Source: Aquimarina sp. BL5
GTDB taxonomy: Bacteria > Bacteroidota > Bacteroidia > Flavobacteriales > Flavobacteriaceae
NCBI RefSeq assembly: GCF_003443675.1
Contig: NZ_CP031963.1
Span: forward strand, 868,001 to 932,000
Reading direction: 5' to 3'
DNA: 64,000 nt
Positions 44,969-53,653 of the stretch are shown here, piece after piece. Below the pieces are notes generated by a model, which saw only the letters and a program-made list of their open reading frames with translations, was not told the origin of the DNA and ran no database searches. Every line of letters begins with the position of its first letter. The stretch's first letter is position 1. The position numbers and the translations under genes are program-made.

Positions 44969-47900
44969 ATGAAAAATACACTAAAATTCTTATTTCTTTT
45001 TATCGCGTCATTACCTACATGGTCGCAAAGTGATTGCACAGAATACGAAGAACAGAATGGACTTGTTATTATCGAAGCTGAAAATACGAAATCAGATTAT
45101 GATCTATGGATAAAAAAAACAGATGTTGATGGTTATACGGGGTCTGGACATCTAGAGTTCACAGGAAATAATACCAGCTCTGGTCCTGCTAGATCACCAC
45201 TTACATATACTTTCAAAATTAATAGTGGAGGTACGTATCAACTTCTTATGAGAACAAGGAAACGCATTACTGGTACTGATCTAGGTGATAAAAGCAATGA
45301 TTGTTATGTACGCGTGGAAGGAGATTATACAGCTACTGGAAATGAGAATGATGCGCTTCTAGTAGATCTTCGAAGTGATACTAAGATATTTGGAGGAGAA
45401 AGAAACAGATGGGGTCGATCTAGGAAATTAGATGTAGATAATAGATTTAAGAAAAACCCTGTTTATAATTTTAAAGCTGGCGAGACCTACACATTCGTTA
45501 TGTCTGGTCGTGCCAAGCAAAATAATGTAGATCGTATTATTTTTTACAAAAAATCAGAATACACAGAGGATCAAGCCTTTAACACCAACACTACTGAAGA
45601 AACAACCTGTTCTGATAACGGAGGTAGTCAAACTGGCACTGCAGTATTAAATACAACGAGCAAAGGTATCTATGGAGAACTTAAAAAATGGCATAGAGTT
45701 ACTATAGCTTTTGAAGGACCTAATGTTTCTGAAACAGCATCAAATAATCCTTTCTTAAACTATCGATTGAATGTTACTTTTACACATACGAGTACTGGAG
45801 AAAAATATATCGTCCCTGGATATTATGCCGCAGATGGTATAGCTGGTAACTCTAGCGCTGATTCTGGAAATATCTGGAGAGTACATTTTGCTCCTTCAAA
45901 AAGAGGAGAATGGACATATAAAACGCAGTTTAGAAGAGGAAATAATATTGCTGTAAATGCATCTGTTACAGCAGGGAGCGCAGCTACCATCAATGGAAAA
46001 GCTAATGGAATTGAAACGGGATCCTTTTCAATTACTAATTCTAATAAAACAGGAAGAGATAACCGCGCTAAAGGACGTCTGGTATACGATGGAACTCGAT
46101 ATTTAAAATGGTCTGAAACTGGAGACTATTTTATCAAACAAGGACCAGATTCTCCAGAAAACTTTTTGGCATATCAAGATTTTGACGGAAATTTCAAATC
46201 AGATGGCATACAAGACAATAGAATTAAAACCTGGTCACCACATATTCGAGATTGGGAAGAGGGAAATCCTACTTGGAAAAATGGAAAAGGAAAAGGAATA
46301 ATTGGAGCCATAAATTATTTAGTTTCAGAAGACTTAAACGCTTTTTCATTTTTAACCATGAATATTGAAGGTGATGATGAAAATGTATTTCCTTACATTC
46401 AATCTGCTAATAGAACTCGTCTAGATGTTTCTAGACTTGATCAGTGGGAAGTAGTTTTTAATTACGCAGATACTCAAGGGATGTTTCTACATTTTAAAAC
46501 TCAAGAAACAGAAAATGAACTATTATTAGATAATGGAAACCTTGGAACTCAACGTAAATTATACTATCGCGAATTGATCGCAAGATTTGGACATCATCTA
46601 GCACTAAACTGGAATCTTGGTGAAGAAAATAGAGATCAAACAGATCAACAACGTAAGGATATGGCTCAATATTTCTTTGACAATGATCCGTATCGCCATC
46701 TCGTGGTATTACATACATATCCTAGACAAAAAGAACTTATCTATACACCACTATTAGGTAATAATTCTAAGCTTACGGGTTTATCACTTCAAGGAGGACA
46801 AGAAACTTTTGACGAAATACATACTGATGTATTAGAATGGTTACAAAAATCTAAAGATGCAGGTAAACAATGGGTAGTTTCTTATGACGAACCAGGAAGT
46901 GGAAGACACGGACTTACCAATGATAGTGAAAATAATGACGTAGGTCCTGGTAATTACAAATCAGGTAGACAAAACGTGTTGTGGGGAACCTTTATGGCTG
47001 GTGGAACAGGAAATGAATGGTATTTTGGAGGGGCATTTGACCAATCAGATCTTAATTTAGAAAATTACAGAAGTCGCAATACATTCTGGGATTATTCTAG
47101 ATATGCACTGCGTTTTTTTAGAGATAATCAAATTCCATTTGCTGAAATGGAAAACAGAAACAATCTTATAGGGAATGCGTCAAATACCAATAGTAATGGA
47201 TATTGTTTTGCAAAAACAGGAGATACATACATTATATATTTACCCAATGGAGGAAGCAAAAACTTAAATCTTAACGGAGTTACAGGCTCCTTTGATGTAA
47301 AATGGTATGACCCTCGTAATGGAGGAACTCTTAAAAATGGCTCTATCACAAATATAAGTGGTGGTGGTTCTAGAAGTATTGGAAACCCTCCTAATAACAA
47401 CGCTAAGGATTGGACTGTGCTTATTACTAATACTAACAATGATGGTAATGAAAATCAATCCCCCGAATTAACAATTTTAAACCCAAGAAATTTAGAAACT
47501 ATTATAGATCCAGTATCAAACGTATCTTTAGAAACAGGAACCATTATCGAAGGAAATGACATTGTTATCAATGTAGCAGCTAATGATCCTGATGGAATCA
47601 AAGAAGTTAGATTATACCTTAACGGAGAACTTATTAGAACCGATACCGAAGCTCCGTATGGTTGGGGAGGTGCTTCAGAACTACAAAATGTTACGGAAGG
47701 CAGTTATAGAATTAAAGTAGTTGCCATAAATAATACTGGACAAAGAACCAAAAAGATCATCATATTGACTGCATTACCTCAGTCTTTAAGAGGAGTTAGA
47801 TTTGAAAAAGAAAATACAAGTGCTATTATGATAACTCCTAACCCTGTTTCGAAAGGATCAAGTATCACTATACATCAAAAAGGAAATCTGTATCTAAAAT

Positions 47901-48037
47901 TATACGATCTAACGGGAAAAGAAATTATGAAATTAGATATCGATTCTAATGAATTAGACTTAGATATATCAAAATTATCTAGCGGAATTTATATTCTAAA
48001 ATCTGATAAAACTAGTAGTAAGTTTATCATTCAATAA
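44969..48037 (+). CDS. Secreted DUF5060 / collagen-binding-type putative glycoside hydrolase with T9SS domain
   Basis: 1022 residues with signal peptide ending PTWSQ. An N-terminal carbohydrate-binding-like module (about 22-200, GLVIIEAENTKSDYDLWIKK) is followed by DUF5060 (about 220-330, YGELKKWHRVTIAFEGPNVS), then a TIM-barrel-like region (about 355-700) with LNWNLGEENRDQT and QWVVSYDEPGSGRHG as likely catalytic Glu sites, and a collagen-binding-domain-2-like region (about 735-825, TYIIYLPNGGSKNLNLNGVT). The end is the Ig plus T9SS module shared with the previous gene. Related DUF4038/DUF5060 proteins include glycoside hydrolases such as apiosidases; substrate unknown. Confidence 0.75.
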   Translation: MKNTLKFLFLFIASLPTWSQSDCTEYEEQNGLVIIEAENTKSDYDLWIKKTDVDGYTGSGHLEFTGNNTSSGPARSPLTYTFKINSGGTYQLLMRTRKRITGTDLGDKSNDCYVRVEGDYTATGNENDALLVDLRSDTKIFGGERNRWGRSRKLDVDNRFKKNPVYNFKAGETYTFVMSGRAKQNNVDRIIFYKKSEYTEDQAFNTNTTEETTCSDNGGSQTGTAVLNTTSKGIYGELKKWHRVTIAFEGPNVSETASNNPFLNYRLNVTFTHTSTGEKYIVPGYYAADGIAGNSSADSGNIWRVHFAPSKRGEWTYKTQFRRGNNIAVNASVTAGSAATINGKANGIETGSFSITNSNKTGRDNRAKGRLVYDGTRYLKWSETGDYFIKQGPDSPENFLAYQDFDGNFKSDGIQDNRIKTWSPHIRDWEEGNPTWKNGKGKGIIGAINYLVSEDLNAFSFLTMNIEGDDENVFPYIQSANRTRLDVSRLDQWEVVFNYADTQGMFLHFKTQETENELLLDNGNLGTQRKLYYRELIARFGHHLALNWNLGEENRDQTDQQRKDMAQYFFDNDPYRHLVVLHTYPRQKELIYTPLLGNNSKLTGLSLQGGQETFDEIHTDVLEWLQKSKDAGKQWVVSYDEPGSGRHGLTNDSENNDVGPGNYKSGRQNVLWGTFMAGGTGNEWYFGGAFDQSDLNLENYRSRNTFWDYSRYALRFFRDNQIPFAEMENRNNLIGNASNTNSNGYCFAKTGDTYIIYLPNGGSKNLNLNGVTGSFDVKWYDPRNGGTLKNGSITNISGGGSRSIGNPPNNNAKDWTVLITNTNNDGNENQSPELTILNPRNLETIIDPVSNVSLETGTIIEGNDIVINVAANDPDGIKEVRLYLNGELIRTDTEAPYGWGGASELQNVTEGSYRIKVVAINNTGQRTKKIIILTALPQSLRGVRFEKENTSAIMITPNPVSKGSSITIHQKGNLYLKLYDLTGKEIMKLDIDSNELDLDISKLSSGIYILKSDKTSSKFIIQ
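47455..48037 (+). repeat. 583-bp 3' module, copy B
   Basis: Near-identical to 44285-44867 at constant offset 3170 and without indels. The differences cluster in the second half, especially the last 30 bp. Confidence 0.9.
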
Positions 48038-48066
48038 TTTAACTAATAAAGTATTGAATAATGTCA

Positions 48067-48102
48067 ATAAAAAACCGGATGCTTTCACATCCGGTTTTTT
48101 GT
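48067..48102 (+). terminator. Rho-independent terminator of the glycan cluster
   Basis: AAAACCGGATG (48071-48081) pairs with CATCCGGTTTT (48088-48098), followed by T. Confidence 0.85.
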
Positions 48103-48178
48103 CCCCATTTTTATAACTAACTATTAGAATTTCCCCCAAAATTCTAATATTTTGTATCTCCCAATTTACAATTACATC

Positions 48179-48265
48179 CTATCTATGTATCGCATGACTA
48201 CAGGCACTTGGAAGTTCTTTTAAAAATTCTCTTATAAATTTGAAATTAATTCTAAATGGTTTCAT
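48179..48265 (-). CDS. 28-residue SHAIHR peptide, copy 1
   Basis: ATG at 48263-48265, TAG at 48179-48181. The peptide starts MKPFRINFKFIREFLKELP and ends PSACSHAIHR. It is paralogous to the peptides at 48393 and 51989: all have INF(R/K).I..FL.ELP.A.SHAIHR. This copy is the most diverged and has no promoter block of its own; it lies 127 bases after copy 2 on the same strand and may be read from that promoter. The leader TTTACACA-AATATTATG before the start is also conserved, but one base shorter than in the other copies, so the upstream frame is not conserved while the peptide is. Function unknown. Confidence 0.6.
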   Translation of the reverse strand: MKPFRINFKFIREFLKELPSACSHAIHR

Positions 48266-48392
48266 AATATTATTGTGTAAAGTTGTTGAATAGATCTTGA
48301 TTTTTTTATTTAATATAAAAGTGATTTTTTCTGTTATCTAATGAAATAAGTAATAACGTTCATATTTCATTCTTCAATGTAATTGCTAACTA

Positions 48393-48479
48393 TTATCTAT
48401 GAATAGCGTGACTGCTAGCTTTAGGTAATTCTTGTAAAAAATCTAAAATAAAACGAAAGTTAATGCCCAGTAAGTTCAT
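48393..48479 (-). CDS. 28-residue SHAIHR peptide, copy 2
   Basis: ATG at 48477-48479, TAA at 48393-48395. Residues LLGINFRFILDFLQELPKAS lead into the end SHAIHR. It looks amphipathic: a hydrophobic/basic helix (about 3-18) and a short tail rich in His. A longer in-frame start at 48575 exists, but it would pass through the promoter box, so 48479 is chosen. The gene has a complete promoter (TTG-N20-TATATTTG) upstream. Function unknown. Candidates are a secreted-signal precursor, a small membrane-active peptide or a toxin-like peptide; no partner is adjacent except the + strand glycan genes. Confidence 0.65.
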   Translation of the reverse strand: MNLLGINFRFILDFLQELPKASSHAIHR

Positions 48480-48531
48480 AATATTGTATGTGTAAAAATG
48501 ATTAGTAAATCTTTTATTAATATCTCTGGTA

Positions 48532-48602
48532 CAAATATACTTCAGGAATACACATCGTGCAATGGGGGAAAACACCCGAAATGACTAGTGGGATATCCCC
48601 TT
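48532..48602 (-). promoter_or_regulatory. Promoter block of peptide copy 2
   Basis: Read on the minus strand: AAGGGGATATCCC (from 48602), GGGTGTTTTCCCCC (48577-48564), -33 TTG (48562-48560), then N20 and TATATTTG (48539-48532). The same elements in the same order precede copy 3. GGGGATATCCC is a palindrome and a likely protein site. Confidence 0.65.
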
Positions 48603-48883
48603 GAAAAACATAACTTATTAAATAACAATATTTTAACCCCTTTCTTAATAGTATAATAATCTACATATTTCTTTGAATTATTTTAAAATTTTGATTTAAT
48701 ACCTTTCTTTTACTTCTTTAGTTGATAAATAATGTAAATCTTCAACCCCTTTTCAGATTCTAAAAAGATACAGATTTCTAATAATTTTACAATTTCCTCT
48801 AAGCTATAATCAAAATAGTAGATAAAAAACTACATTGTTTAAAAGGATTAATATTATATTACTTATCCCAAAAATAACCAGTA
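48603..48883. other. Upstream region of the cytochrome/ricin gene
   Basis: About 280 bases of AT-rich DNA between the divergent peptide promoter and the + strand gene at 48884. No clear promoter box or gene seen. Confidence 0.4.
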
Positions 48884-51874
48884 ATGAAAAATAGTATTAT
48901 ATCCGGAATATACTTATCTATCTTTTTACTATTCCTAATTAAATTCACTGATAAAAATACAACTACCTATGTACCGATAACAGCCACCAATAGTATTATG
49001 ATGCCTATTGAAGTTCTTGGAGAAGAAGGAATAATTGTAGAACGCATATTTACTGTAGATAACCAAACTCTAAATAATACCTCCAAAATTTGGTTAATGA
49101 TTAATAACCTAAGTTACCAAAATAAAGGATCGGTAAAAATTAATGACAACCCTTGGCTACCCTTAAATCATAACACAACCGAAGTATATCAAAAAGAGTT
49201 AGCTTACGGTGGTATGGTATATGGAGGTTTTAATACTATCCGACTTACTATACCTGCAAATGGATTACAGGAAGGTACTAATACTATACAATTTAGATTT
49301 GACACATCTGATGGTATTTCTATAGGATATCGTGTTATCAAAATGAATTTAATAGATTCAAATAACACTAGACTTTTAGCAGAAAATTCTTTTATACAAG
49401 ACACCCCAAGTAATTGGACAGCTCCAGATAATAGTTCTGTTCAAAATGGAGAAAATCTATGGTATAATAAAGATTTATGGAATCACTATACATTAAATAA
49501 TAATGAGGGATTTTGGTATGGAAAGACTATCCCTAATAGAAGAACAATTAGAGCTAAATGTACAGACTGTCATACACAAGATGGAAGAGATCTTGAAATG
49601 TTCGGCTACTCTAACCTATCAATAATAGAACGTTCCAAATTCCATGGAATGACAGAACAAGAAGGAAAAGACATTGCTGCTTATATTAGAAGTTTATCAT
49701 CAAATTCTACTGTTGGTAGATACGGAAGACCCTGGAATCCTCCTTATCAACCTGGCCCTGTACTAAAAGATATACCTATAGAACAATGGGCAGCTGGAGC
49801 TGGTTTAGAATGGGTATTAGAAAATGATGCCGATATGGCTCCTTATATTTTTACAAATGGAACTAGTAAAATAGGTATTCGAAGTGTTTTTGATTCTGAT
49901 AAAATGGATGATCGAACTTTATTACCGCTTGCAATACAATTTCCTGATTGGAAACATTGGTTACCAATTGTACATCCTAAAGATGCATATACTAAAAATG
50001 AATGGTGGAATACTACCTTACCAGATCCTCAAAACCCTATAAAAAACTATGAAGTTATAAGGGATCAATTTGTAAACAATTATGATCCTAACAATATAAG
50101 TAGTTTTAATGTTCCTCAAAAATTACGGTATTTAGGAATCGGACTTGACGGAAGAACTGGTTTTAGATATTTCTACCAACATGGTGCAGTTGATACAAAA
50201 CACTGGAGATCTGAAGGAGGAAATGCGAATCAACACTTAGCCGACGGTATTGATTTAGAAATGGCAAAAACCAGTATGGCTAGACTTCAGGCCGTAAAGT
50301 ATTTTGAATTAGTGAATGAATTTAATCTACAGAATAAAGCACCTCAAACAGTTCCAAATTTAGAAGAAGATCAACCTCTGGAAAGACAATGGCCTGTAAA
50401 ATGGTATTCGGTTTTTGAAGTCCCTGCTCATTTTACTTCAGACAATAGCAGACATTATACAGGTCAAGAGCATAAGACAGCCCATTATGAAACAACAGCC
50501 TGGTACAACCTCCAATTTGTAATTAATGGAGGAAATGGTTTTGTAGGAGGAACCACTCCTACAGACTTTAATTATCATACACCTTTTATGGGGTTCTCAG
50601 CATATTATTCTGGTATATCAGAACCAATTCGCCGTTTCTCTGCTATTAATCATATGTACCAAATACGTACTTGGTCAGGAAATAATGGCCCAGGAAATGA
50701 AGGGTTTAGAATATCCAATCAAGGTATATGGGAAATGATGGGAAGTAGTAATAGCAATCAGGAATTTCATGATCCTTCTTATGATATTGTAAAACAACTA
50801 GACAACATAGAAGCTGGTTTATCTGATAAGGTATTAGAAGCTATGCTGCTCCAATTTCTTAATGAAGCCGAAAAATATGATTTAAGTACTTGGCCTAGAA
50901 CGGCAGATGGCGGAGACTATCAGTTAGATGCTGTTTCTAAGACAACAACAGATTTAATATCAGTTCCACATTTCGGAAACCCTAATCAAGGTAGATTATT
51001 ATATCATTATGCCGATAAGTTTTATGATATTATCCCTAGAATTAAAGATAATTTTACTGTTCATTGTAGTATTACTAATAGAATAACAAACTGGTGTAAA
51101 ATCGCTTGGCCTCTTATAGATTTTGAAAAATATCTAATCGGTAATTGCAGTGAAGAAGTGCTAGATTGCGATAATGCTGTGATTGAAGATGGGAGTATTT
51201 ATAGAATAAAAACAACTCATGGTAAATGTATAAATGCTATAGAAAGTAATGGATATGCTATCACACAACAAAGCTGTAGTGATAGTAGTACTGGAAAATG
51301 GGACTTAGAAAATGCCGATACAGGATATTATTATATTAAAAATATCGAAACCGGTAAATATATGAGTACAACAGGTAATACTAATGGAGATCATATTGAA
51401 GAAGCTGCTTTTTCTGGTAATGATAGTCAACAATGGAAAATATTAGAAACAAACAATTGTAAATTCAATATTATAGCCAAAACTTCTAATAAATGCTTGG
51501 ATCTAAAAAGTGGAAATAGTGCCGACGGAACACATTTTCAATTATGGGATTGTGTGACAAATAATAGTCAAAATAGAGAATTTAATTTTGAATTTTTAGA
51601 AGAACAAACCTTAAGTATAGAAGATTTAAAAACATCAGAAATCATATTGTTTCCAAATCCTACAGATGGTGTTCTAAATGTAAAAATATCTGATAATCAT
51701 TTTGGTAAGTCTTTCCAAATCAACGTATATAATTTTACGGGCAAGCTCTTGCGAAAAACAACTGCTAATGAAAATCTGGTAAATATAAATTTAGAAAACA
51801 TACCTTCTGGAAGTTATTTTTTAAAGATAATTATTGATAAAAAATCTTATAATACTTTTTTTGTGAAAAAATAA
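48884..51874 (+). CDS. Secreted mono-heme cytochrome c / ricin-lectin protein with T9SS domain
   Basis: 996 residues. Signal-anchor-like start (ISGIYLSIFLLFLIKF). An N-terminal beta domain (about 35-175) is followed by one heme c motif in RAKCTDCHTQDGRD (CxxCH, about 225-229) and GMTEQEGKDIAAYIRSL, the helix usual near the end of cytochrome c domains. A long central region (about 270-750) has no family I recognise; it is Trp/Tyr/His-rich. Then a ricin B-like lectin (about 768-900, GKCINAIESNG, CLDLKSGNSADGTHFQLWDC) and a T9SS sorting domain (LFPNPTDGVLNVKI to the end). A surface or secreted redox protein that binds glycan is the simplest reading. It follows the glycan cluster but is separately transcribed. 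Confidence 0.75.
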   Translation: MKNSIISGIYLSIFLLFLIKFTDKNTTTYVPITATNSIMMPIEVLGEEGIIVERIFTVDNQTLNNTSKIWLMINNLSYQNKGSVKINDNPWLPLNHNTTEVYQKELAYGGMVYGGFNTIRLTIPANGLQEGTNTIQFRFDTSDGISIGYRVIKMNLIDSNNTRLLAENSFIQDTPSNWTAPDNSSVQNGENLWYNKDLWNHYTLNNNEGFWYGKTIPNRRTIRAKCTDCHTQDGRDLEMFGYSNLSIIERSKFHGMTEQEGKDIAAYIRSLSSNSTVGRYGRPWNPPYQPGPVLKDIPIEQWAAGAGLEWVLENDADMAPYIFTNGTSKIGIRSVFDSDKMDDRTLLPLAIQFPDWKHWLPIVHPKDAYTKNEWWNTTLPDPQNPIKNYEVIRDQFVNNYDPNNISSFNVPQKLRYLGIGLDGRTGFRYFYQHGAVDTKHWRSEGGNANQHLADGIDLEMAKTSMARLQAVKYFELVNEFNLQNKAPQTVPNLEEDQPLERQWPVKWYSVFEVPAHFTSDNSRHYTGQEHKTAHYETTAWYNLQFVINGGNGFVGGTTPTDFNYHTPFMGFSAYYSGISEPIRRFSAINHMYQIRTWSGNNGPGNEGFRISNQGIWEMMGSSNSNQEFHDPSYDIVKQLDNIEAGLSDKVLEAMLLQFLNEAEKYDLSTWPRTADGGDYQLDAVSKTTTDLISVPHFGNPNQGRLLYHYADKFYDIIPRIKDNFTVHCSITNRITNWCKIAWPLIDFEKYLIGNCSEEVLDCDNAVIEDGSIYRIKTTHGKCINAIESNGYAITQQSCSDSSTGKWDLENADTGYYYIKNIETGKYMSTTGNTNGDHIEEAAFSGNDSQQWKILETNNCKFNIIAKTSNKCLDLKSGNSADGTHFQLWDCVTNNSQNREFNFEFLEEQTLSIEDLKTSEIILFPNPTDGVLNVKISDNHFGKSFQINVYNFTGKLLRKTTANENLVNINLENIPSGSYFLKIIIDKKSYNTFFVKK

Positions 51875-51988
51875 AGTTTAAACCACTTTTATATATCAAA
51901 ATACCTCATATACGTACTTGTAAAGTTTTTTGATTACATAAGATTAAAAAAATCTAATACTGTTTTCTAAAAAAACAGCTTATATCTA

Positions 51989-52075
51989 TTATCTGTGGAT
52001 TGCGTGACTGCAAGCTTTAGGTAATTCTCTTAAAAAATCTAAAATAGAACGGAAGTTGATGTTTAATAGTTTCAT
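51989..52075 (-). CDS. 28-residue SHAIHR peptide, copy 3
   Basis: ATG at 52073-52075, TAA at 51989-51991. Residues LLNINFRSILDFLRELPKAC lead into SHAIHR at the C-terminus. Compared with copy 2 most changes are conservative (Q to R, S to C), and the DNA similarity extends over about 190 bp, including leader and promoter. An in-frame extension to 52174 passes through the promoter and is rejected. It lies 3.5 kb from copies 1 and 2, on the other side of the cytochrome/ricin gene. Function unknown. Confidence 0.65.
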   Translation of the reverse strand: MKLLNINFRSILDFLRELPKACSHAIHR

Positions 52076-52126
52076 AATATTGTGAGTGTAAAAATGATTC
52101 GTATATTTTTCTTTATAATTATAATA

Positions 52127-52197
52127 CAAATATACTTCAGGAATACACATCGCACAATGGGGGAAAACACCCAAATTGTATAGTATGATATCCCCTT
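52127..52197 (-). promoter_or_regulatory. Promoter block of peptide copy 3
   Basis: On the minus strand: AAGGGGATATC (from 52197), GGGTGTTTTCCCCC (52172-52159), TTG (52157-52155), N20, TATATTTG (52134-52127). The -33/-7 pair fits the Bacteroidetes primary promoter. Nearly identical to the block of copy 2, while the DNA between block and ATG differs more. Confidence 0.65.
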
Positions 52198-52358
52198 TAC
52201 TTACACAGTCAACTTAAAAACAATTATTTACACAAATAATTAATCAATAAAAAGAAGCGTTTTATAACAAGATTTTATCTTAATTGCTACTAATAATATA
52301 AATATGAAAGGTATATCGTTATCTTTAATACGCACACTCATAGGTTATATCAATTTAT

Positions 52359-53591
52359 ATGAAAAAACTATTCTTTGCGATTTTTCCGTTAGCCCTATCA
52401 ATTAGCTGTAACATTGATCGCACATCCAAGGATAATAGTGAAAACTCGCCAAACTCAATAGATAACATCGATTTTATTAGTCAGCGTCATTTACAAAATC
52501 AAAAGTTTGATACTCTTAATTTTAAAACAGAAGAACAGTGGGATAGTTTAAATACTATTACTCATAAAAAAGTACTTCATAAAAAAGGAAAAGTTCATCC
52601 TGATATTCGCACGTTTGGGTGGCATATCTATTCTAATGGTTCTACTTATAAAAACTATAATTTCTCTATGCTATGGGGACTCTCGTATTTTTCATACGCC
52701 GTTCAACCAGAAACTGGTAGTTATAAGAGTATTCATCAATGGAAAACAACCTCTTTGATTGATAGTGCTAAAACAAAAGGTTGTAAAGTTTTTTTTTCAG
52801 TTTCTAATTTTGGAAGTAAAAATAATACCACTTTCTTGAGAAATCAAAAAGCTCAGAATACCCTAATAGATAGTCTATCCAGTTTATTAGCCTTGAGATC
52901 CGCAGACGGAATAAATATTGATTTTGAAGGAGTTCCAAAAAAAGACAAAAAATACTTTACCAAATTTATAATTGAGATTTCAAAAAGCCTAAAACAAGAA
53001 AACCCCAACTATATGGTTTCTCTATGTCTTTATGCTATCGATTGGAATGATATTTTTGATATAAAAGCCGTAGATCCATATATAGATTTTTATACTTTGA
53101 TGGGATATGACTATTACGGAAGCTTTAGTAAAAAGACTGGACCTGTTACCCCTTTTAAAAATAGTAAGAAATTTGGAAACGGTCTTGAAACATCAGTTAA
53201 TTACTATAAAAACAAAGGCGTTCATTTTGATAAACTAATTGTTGGATTACCTTATTATGGCGTGGAATGGTATACTAAAAAACCCGAAACAGGCACAGTA
53301 GTTACGAAATTTAAATCTCACCCAAGGTATCAATCAATAAGACGATTATATATCGATTCATTAAAAATCCCCATACAATTTGACCCAAAAAGTGCCTCTA
53401 GTTATATCATTATCAAAGACGATACTAATCAATATAGACAATTATTTTTTGAAGATGTAAAATCATTATCTATTAAATATGATTGGATAAAGAGTAACAA
53501 GATCGGAGGAGTTGGAATTTGGGCACTGGGATATGATGATGGTTATTCTGAGTTTTGGGATCTGTTGACCGAAAAATTTTCGCAAGAATAA
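52359..53591 (+). CDS. GH18-family glycoside hydrolase lipoprotein
   Basis: 410 residues. The lipobox is ALSISC (Cys near residue 17). The GH18 barrel has KVFFSVSNFG (strand 3), the active-site strand ADGINIDFEGVPKK (DxxNxDxE, catalytic Glu present, about 189-196; the second Asp of DxxDxDxE is Asn, as in several YaaH-like members), YTLMGYDYYG and GGVGIWALGYDDG (strand 8). It should hydrolyse beta-1,4-linked N-acetylhexosamine polymers (chitin or peptidoglycan-type), attached to the outer membrane. No chitin-binding module seen. Confidence 0.85.
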   Translation: MKKLFFAIFPLALSISCNIDRTSKDNSENSPNSIDNIDFISQRHLQNQKFDTLNFKTEEQWDSLNTITHKKVLHKKGKVHPDIRTFGWHIYSNGSTYKNYNFSMLWGLSYFSYAVQPETGSYKSIHQWKTTSLIDSAKTKGCKVFFSVSNFGSKNNTTFLRNQKAQNTLIDSLSSLLALRSADGINIDFEGVPKKDKKYFTKFIIEISKSLKQENPNYMVSLCLYAIDWNDIFDIKAVDPYIDFYTLMGYDYYGSFSKKTGPVTPFKNSKKFGNGLETSVNYYKNKGVHFDKLIVGLPYYGVEWYTKKPETGTVVTKFKSHPRYQSIRRLYIDSLKIPIQFDPKSASSYIIIKDDTNQYRQLFFEDVKSLSIKYDWIKSNKIGGVGIWALGYDDGYSEFWDLLTEKFSQE

Positions 53592-53599
53592 ATTTTCCA

Positions 53600-53635
53600 A
53601 AAAAAAAGCTCAGATAGATATTATCTGAGCTTTCA
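53600..53635. terminator. Bidirectional rho-independent terminator
   Basis: AAAGCTCAGATA (53605-53616) and TATCTGAGCTTT (53622-53633) pair perfectly. The longer T run is on the minus strand, so it mainly serves the PLP lyase gene. Confidence 0.8.
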
Positions 53636-53653
53636 AATATAGTGTTGTCTGTT

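Larger units (their letters stand above)
51875..52358. other. Intergenic region holding peptide copy 3
   Basis: 484 bases between two + strand genes. Apart from the minus-strand peptide gene and promoter block it holds two small hairpins (CTGTTTT 51960-51966 with AAAACAG 51972-51978; AGATT/AATCT near 51941-51956), which may end transcription on either strand. Confidence 0.55.

Noticed and set aside
48480..48575. N-terminal extension of peptide copy 2 (and 52076-52174 for copy 3)
   Set aside because: The longer frames pass through the -7 box and would start upstream of the transcript; copy 1 breaks the frame there, while the 28-residue part is kept in all three.
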